Source: Piscicola geometra (lineage: Eukaryota; Annelida; Clitellata; Hirudinida; Piscicolidae). Taken from it: a DNA stretch of 64,000 nucleotides. The stretch lies in assembly GCA_943735955.1 (NCBI GenBank), contig OX030958.1:5258626-5322625 (forward strand), in the 5' to 3' direction. This document shows positions 46,891 to 64,000 of the stretch, in pieces (the first letter of the stretch is position 1; the number at the start of each line of letters is the position of its first letter). Made by a program: the position numbers and the translations under genes. Under the pieces are notes generated by a model, which saw only the letters and a list, made by a program, of their open reading frames with translations, made no database searches and was not told where the DNA came from.

Positions 46891-49535
46891 CCCATCATTA
46901 TTAACAATCAGTTTATTTACATATTCGCTTAAACTGCAAAAAAAATTTAAAGGCTTTAGATTTTCTTTAAAATATCAAGAACAAAGCGAACGTCATGCAC
47001 ATTTTGTTCAATATAATTTTTAAAATGCCAAATTTTTTTACATTTTAACACGTTCATAGTTCTACATGATAATTCAAATACGAGATATTTAGAACTAAAA
47101 AAGTCAATTTTAAGTTTATTTTATCAAGCAAGTTAATGTGTTGTATTTTATTATTCTATGATTATTTCTTAATTTAATTTTTTTATATTATAGTTATAAA
47201 ATAGTTATCCTAGCTTTACATATTTGCACATTTTTTCAAACAGTTATTACAGATCTTGAATGAATTTTTTTAAATAAAATTATAAAGTAATGTTTTTCAG
47301 CGCTTATCTTATAACAACCATGGTCATATGAGGTTGCAAAAATGTCAAAACACTATTTTTCATTTTGAAAATGCTTTTTTTTGATAAATAGGATTTCACA
47401 AAGCAGTTTTGATTATGGATATTTTTGATTCTTGCGCATGCTTTACCTGTCACTGTCGCTTCTAATCCGCCATCAGAGTGCTCAGATTTAAGAATAATAT
47501 TTATTTCTAAGTTTATAAGATGTTATGTTTTTGAGCTTTTCAAATTTTGTTTAATTTTTGTTTATAATAATAATTTTACATTATTTTCTTTTCAGATTTT
47601 GTGCATGTATTTTTTTTACCAATCGTACATCCATATATAAAAATTACGTTAAAACAATGCTTTACTTTATTTTAGAATTAATCATTTCCATGAAAACACC
47701 AGAATTTCATGAAATATTTTAAATATTATATTCTTTCTACAAGCATTTCTGCACGTTTCCTCAAAGAATAATTTGTACAATGACTTTAAAAAGTTCAAGC
47801 CAAGCAGCACATTGGTAACTGAAGAATTCACTTTGTCAGAGTTCAAGTTTTTAATTACTTCATTTAAATTTTTTATACAAAATTTGTGGTATTAAATGAA
47901 AAATAATAAAAAAATGTAACAACTTAGAATAAGCTAGAACGTTTTGATATTTGCATCATCGTTACATATAAATATTTTTTTAACTTTCTTAGTTTGTCTT
48001 TCAATTAAAGATAAAAACAAACAAACGACATAATGAGATTATGTAAATTAATACATTTAAGAAGATCAAGTTAAAAGGATAAAAAATATAATTTAAATTG
48101 AATTAAAATATCTGCTGAGGTATTTCTAAGGGGAGTTAGAGGATTGTTTAGTTGACATGACACAAACCACTTTTAATGTTTAAAACTTTTAATGATTTTG
48201 TTACAGTTATTAACGTGGTAAAAAAATACATTTTTATAAATGAAACACTAAAAATTAGAAAAAAACTTATTATTTAGCAAAATTCATTTTGAAAAATATA
48301 ATTATCAATATTATATTAGTTGAATTCAACAAAACGATATAAAATAAGCGCCTTATGTGATATCAAAAACCCCCAAAAAACCTTTCTTAAAATTGAAAAA
48401 AATCATTTTAGAAAAAGTTATTTAAAGTATTTACTATATATCACGTTTTCCAGAAGGTGGAAAAAGTGAATTTTTTCAAATGGGTAAAGACTTTCTGGGA
48501 AACATTTCATGCAATGAAGTCACTACAAAAGTTTGAAACTAAAATATAGATCCAATTAAATAAATACATCAAAAAAAACAAAATAGATTTATAAATAAGT
48601 TCAATATTTATACTAACAAAGAGTGAATAAATGCGACTAAGTTTTCTATTCATTCAAATGACGCCGTATCTCATTGAATTCTCCTTTATAGCGTAACATA
48701 ATTTCCCATAACTCCGTTCCGGATGCTTCAATAAAATCGCTTTCTTTCAACTTATGTCAACATAAAGAGATCAAGAACATAATGGACAAACGGTTATCAC
48801 TTCGCAATGTTCAAATGCATCCATTGTTCTTAAATGTTTCTGATACTACAGTGTTCAATGAAAGTCATTAATTTCATTAATGCTTTAGCACATCAATTCT
48901 ACAAGCTCGATTAGGCCTACGCCTTTGATTCGAATAATTTATGGGAATTTTATTCAAAGTTATTTCAAGTGACTATTATAAGGATCTCTAAGTTAAATAA
49001 CTTTGTAAAAAGATAATATTTTTGCTTTTGTAGCAATTATTCAATCAAATTTTGAAAATACAATAGGGTTTGATATCAAAGTTATGTCTGATATTCTATT
49101 CATTTCTTCGCTGAGAGCTAATGATGGCCGGTAAACTAAAAATTTCTAATATAAAAATTCCTTCTAACTGACTCAATGCGCTGTAGAGTGGTTTATGCTG
49201 AAAACATCATATCTTTAAATGTATCGATGAATAATCATAAGAACTTAGTAACCTCGACAATAAAAATTGTAAAATAAATTTAAATTTTTTTTAAACTTTT
49301 GTATTTTTCGAAGATTTTTCTTGGATTAAGAGCTTTTTTAAGTTACAGCTTTTGACGTAATTATTTTAGAAAACATGATTTACAAGTTATCATTTTAATT
49401 CTTATTTCTTTCTACGCCGCATCAAACCCATAGTAAATCAACTTAAGAAACTGATAATTCGACAGCTTTCTTCCTTTAATTGCATTTTATACAATCTGCA
49501 GTATTTTTTAAACATCTTGTTTTATTTTTTGTTTA
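46891..49535. other. Intergenic, AT-rich
   Basis: Only short chance frames. A run from about 48640 to 48920 is slightly GC-richer (CATTCAAATGACGCCGTATC and onward) but without coding character. Confidence 0.55.
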
Positions 49536-49539
49536 TTTT

Positions 49540-59984
<10,445 letters not shown>

Positions 59985-59999
59985 AAGAACAATAAAAGT

Positions 60000-62900
60000 A
60001 CGATTATTTCAATTTATTTTTTTCTCCATCTTTTTTTAACTTCTATTTTTTAAACAGAAAACTAACTTTTAAAGTAATACTTTTTAAAAACAATACTTAA
60101 ATAAAAAAAACTATAAACTAGATATGTTTCAAGTTAAAGCTTTTCAACTTTCTTTTGAAAATCTATAAACAGTTAAGTGTGATTTTAGAAGTTAAATAAG
60201 ACTTTTTTTTAAATTTGTAAATACGCAGTGCGAATTTATCCAATTATAATACAATGAAAATTCCCAAAAATACACGTCAGTATAACATATTAATATTGGA
60301 AAAATGTGTATAGAAAATTTTTTCATGTCAAAGATTAATTGGGATTAAATATTTTTCAAATTTTATCCGCAACAAAACTATCCGATTTTTTGTACATCTA
60401 TTAAAAAAATCCATTGCAAGCAAAATTTCAGTTATCAATTGTTTTTTTTAAATTCTATATTATTAAAAAAAAAAGTTAATATACATTTTTCGAATAAAAC
60501 GTTTCATTAAGTCATTCCGCAGAATTTAAAAAGTGCTTTTTTTCATACAAGGCAAAGAATCTATCAGATTTATTCTATATTTCAAAAAAGTTTATTCGAA
60601 AGCACTGATTTAGACGCCTGTTATTACGAGAAAAAATGCCATGAAAAATGAGTGTGCTTAGAAAAAACTCAGGTAGAGGATAGGTAGTTAAAATCAGTAA
60701 TTTATGGGTGCTTTTAATAGCAAGAATTTCGGTAATGAAGATAATAAAATGGTGATGACGCTAGACTTATTTCATTAGTAATAACCTAGGTTATGTCAAG
60801 TAATGATTATAAATATTATAAGTGAATAAGAAAGATTATAGTGATGTTAGAACATCTTTTAAACCAAAACCAGGAAATGGATCTTTGTGTGCTGTTGTTG
60901 TGATTAGGAAACAAACGGACGTGTTTTGGAGATTATAGGCATGCATCGTTGAATAAGAGCATCCAGGTATGTTGTAAAAAGATGATAATGAAAAATATTA
61001 ATTACTAATTATATAAAAAATTGTATACATAATTTTGAATAGTTTGATTTAACATCGAAATTTTGAAGCACTTAAAACTTAGTTTATTGTATTTTATTTC
61101 ATGCTTCTTACTTATGCTTTTTATAAAACATACATGATTGATTGTGTCGAATTTTTGTTTTTTTGATGTTATTCGTATTCAGAACTCTTCAGCAATTAAA
61201 AAGTATATGAAACTATCAATACAATATATGATTTATACTCGATGAAAATCCTTTAATTCCTTCTAGATGTTTTTATACTCCCAAATTCACTTAATATCGA
61301 ATAATTGATGAAACTCTCACGTCATAAACCACCATCGCACTTTCCCAAGTGATAAATATTCAAATAAAGGTATTTTTATCAAACATTTAATTAAAAAGTT
61401 TCTAATTAAAACATTTGGAAAAACCAAAACAAAATTTAGCTCCACTTTAGAAAAAAATAAGTTTAATATTTCAAATTTGCTTAAAATTGAATTCACTCAA
61501 ACGATTATATTTGGCTTTTTTACGTTCTATATTTTAAATAAGCGTGCTTTCAAACAGCCATCAAAGAAAAAAAAATTTTTGACGCTTTAAAATATGTTCA
61601 TTGATGAATTGGTTTCTAGGTTAAGAAGAACCAGTTTGGATGTTTTAAAATGTTTTAAAAGAAAAAATCTAAATTCAAAAAGAAGTTTTTATTTATTTAA
61701 TAATTTAATAAAAACGCAAAAAAAGTGAAAAATGTTCTGCTTAGCGATTCATGACAGGCTCGACAATAAATAGTGGCCTTATCAGCCAGATTCTGGACGT
61801 CAGGTAAATATGGAAGTAAACATGCGTATTATGCACTGCGTAAGATGTGGTGGAATATGAAAGGGTGACTGAGCCATAATATTGGATTTATTGCCATTCC
61901 AAAAGTTTTAGCTTATTTTTAAACTGTATGTGAATGACTGATTAAATTAAAAAATGAATCTATTAATCACTTTAAAAGAGAACATATGTTTATTCATTTT
62001 TATTTAAAAAACTCAATCTTATAAAAATATAAGAAATTTCTTTAACGAGTTTTTGAAAAATTATAAAAGAATAAAATAAAAATGTAAGAAAATAACATTT
62101 TATTGTAATAACGTCACACATTATAAACAACCTAAGAAATTCAAGGTTGAATAAAAAGGTAAATACGTCAAACTGAAAAAACCCAAGGTAGGTTTTAAAT
62201 CACGGTCATAAAAATAAAATACAAAAAAAACATACAAATACATTATCTAAATGATTTTGATGACTGATTTAATAATCGTTAAATTATCGAATGATTAAGT
62301 AAATTAGTTATTGATCAATTGGTCTTTTTGAAAAATTAATATAATTTTCAAAGGATGAACTTAAATAATAAGTGAGAGACTTAATGGAAAATCGTCCAAC
62401 CAATTTAATAAAAACTATTGCGTTTAATAACTCAACGAGTGAATAAATTGTATCAAAACTAGAATGTTTTTTAAGAGTTATTCAAGAATTATTTTAACTA
62501 TCATAATTTTTATTTATTTATTTATTTATTCGTCATTACTATGAAATCAACATTTTAAAAATTTTGAATGCCAGCATGGGCTACTTAAGTCTCAACCAAG
62601 TTAATTCTAAGCCAAAAAAATTAGCTATTTTTTATAAAAATGATAGAAAAAATGTTGTGTAAGGTGATTGAGGTATTTTTCAATGTTACAGATACATCTA
62701 TAAATCCTATTACTCGTTCTTAGGTTGCCTTAATAAAATCACCTCAATCAGCACTCAGACCTCAACATAGAACAATGGCAGAACATCGCTTTCAAATGAC
62801 AGACTAGGTCGATCAGAGTATTTTTAAAAATTAAAAAGCATCTTAACATATTTTGGAGACTTAGTTATTTATTAGTTTAACCGTTTCTTTTTAAACGGTT

Positions 62901-64000
62901 TCATGAGTTATATAACAATTGAAAAAAAGTATTGTTGTTTAAAAACTGAAGTGTAGATAATAAATCGGTTTCAACTTTTAATTTTTTAAGTTTGATACAA
63001 ATTGGCTTAAGATGCGCCCTTTTGATGCCGCTCATGAAAAAGGCCTCAGGCAATAGATAAAACAATGATATAAATAAGGCGCGTGCACACAAAACTTTAA
63101 AATGCATATTTGTGCAGATTTTTACAAAAAAAGACTCAAATATACAACTGCATACCTAAACAAACAAAATCACTTAACGTACTTGAAATATATGCTAAAA
63201 CTGTTTTCACAAAACAACTCTATTATGAGCTTTCAATTCTGGTTCAAAATGCGCATTTTAAAACATAACATCAATCATACTTTTTCTACCCTCTATCATT
63301 ATTTCTTATTTGCCTAGTTTTAATGTTGTGGTACATACAAGTTAACTTACAACAAATTTTCTTACCAAACTATAAAAAATAAGTTTAAATTTTTATTATT
63401 GGTGAAAATCTTATCTTGAAGGAATTGAAAAATACTCAAGTTTTTCAAATCAGCTTTTTTTATTTAAAAAAAAATTGTGCTTTATGAATCGAGTTTATTT
63501 TCCAACAATACTTGTTACAATAAAAATCATTTGGGCCTATTTCTTATCTATAAAAATAGATAAAACTATCATTACTTGTAAATACTGGCGGTAGATGGTA
63601 TGTACTTGAAAGCGTAAGTGATTGAAAAAAATATTCTTAACAGCTGAAAACAGTGTCGTCAGTTTCACAAATGTTTTTTTTGCGGTTCTATTCTTTATTC
63701 TTGTTTTTCCAATTATACTTTGTTGAATTTGTAAGATTTTCTAAACAAACATAGATTTGATATTCAAAAATGCGCATTAAGCATTATTACAATATCAATC
63801 AATTGGCTGCAAGTGTTTACTTTCCTGACTACTTCAAAAGTATATTTTTGTATGACTATCTTAGTCTAGTGATGTTTGAAAAGGTTTCCGGGTGTTTAAG
63901 TGTGCTATTATAAATAATTGCTGGTACCGGTTGAAGCTTCTTGATGGTCTATTACAGAGCTCGTGTAATCCAACCTTTTTTAAACTAACTTTTTCCAAAT
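60000..64000. other. AT-rich region, no gene recognised
   Basis: Neither strand shows a protein-like exon. The first exons of the receptor kinase should lie in or beyond this region but were not found. A plus-strand stretch 60875-60966 ends in a good donor (CATCCAG|GTATGT) and could be a 5' UTR exon of another gene. Confidence 0.45.

Noticed and set aside
62900..63320. Frames on both strands near 63.1 kb
   Set aside because: No codon bias, no splice context and no family resemblance; expected by chance in AT-rich sequence.

Overview
The window is AT-rich (roughly 70% A+T by eye) nuclear DNA from a multicellular animal. Genes are split into many short exons (about 50-180 bases) by GT-AG introns. 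The protein set is metazoan: receptor tyrosine kinase, lamin-tail proteins, ABCG2-type transporters, profilin, CDP-diacylglycerol synthase, and ciliary DPY30- and MORN-type proteins. Phylum cannot be fixed from sequence alone; a ciliated invertebrate is likely. Most lines below are exon models that I joined by hand and checked for reading phase.

Layout: (1) 1-11.3 kb holds a cluster of three lamin tail domain (LTD) genes (about 970-2778 +, 4528-8522 +, 11245-8734 -) and a small helical gene (3490-4042 +). (2) 12.0-21.1 kb holds two ABCG2-like half-transporter genes tail to tail (12011-16272 + and 21084-16863 -). They have the same exon plan and carry near-identical inverted patches. (3) 21.66-22.60 kb is a 5'-truncated, frameshifted non-LTR retrotransposon. 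(4) 24.97-30.69 kb (-) is a complete phosphatidate cytidylyltransferase gene with a mutually exclusive exon pair and one GC-AG intron. (5) 31.2-31.85 kb is a decayed second retroelement carrying a nested MITE-like insertion. (6) 33.38-34.12 kb (-) is profilin. (7) 35.35-37.56 kb (-) is a DYDC1-like gene whose second intron hosts a 1.2-kb hAT-type MITE with an 8-bp target duplication. (8) 38.0-39.86 kb (+) is a MORN-repeat (RSPH1-like) gene with an acidic tail. (9) 40.56-45.17 kb (+) encodes a large protein of one Ig domain plus a long disordered acidic tail. (10) 49.54-about 59.98 kb (-) is a receptor tyrosine kinase with a split kinase domain; its 5' end was not found. (11) 60-64 kb shows nothing convincing.

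The DYDC1-like and MORN genes suggest ciliary or flagellar axonemes. The ABCG2 pair, CDS1 and the kinase are membrane proteins. No operon-like logic applies; the functional links are local tandem or inverted gene families (LTD cluster, ABCG2 pair). The most notable structures are the mutually exclusive transmembrane exons of the CDS gene, the conversion-like tracts between the ABCG2 copies, the clean hAT MITE, and the LTD cluster in which a stop codon lies inside a splice donor.
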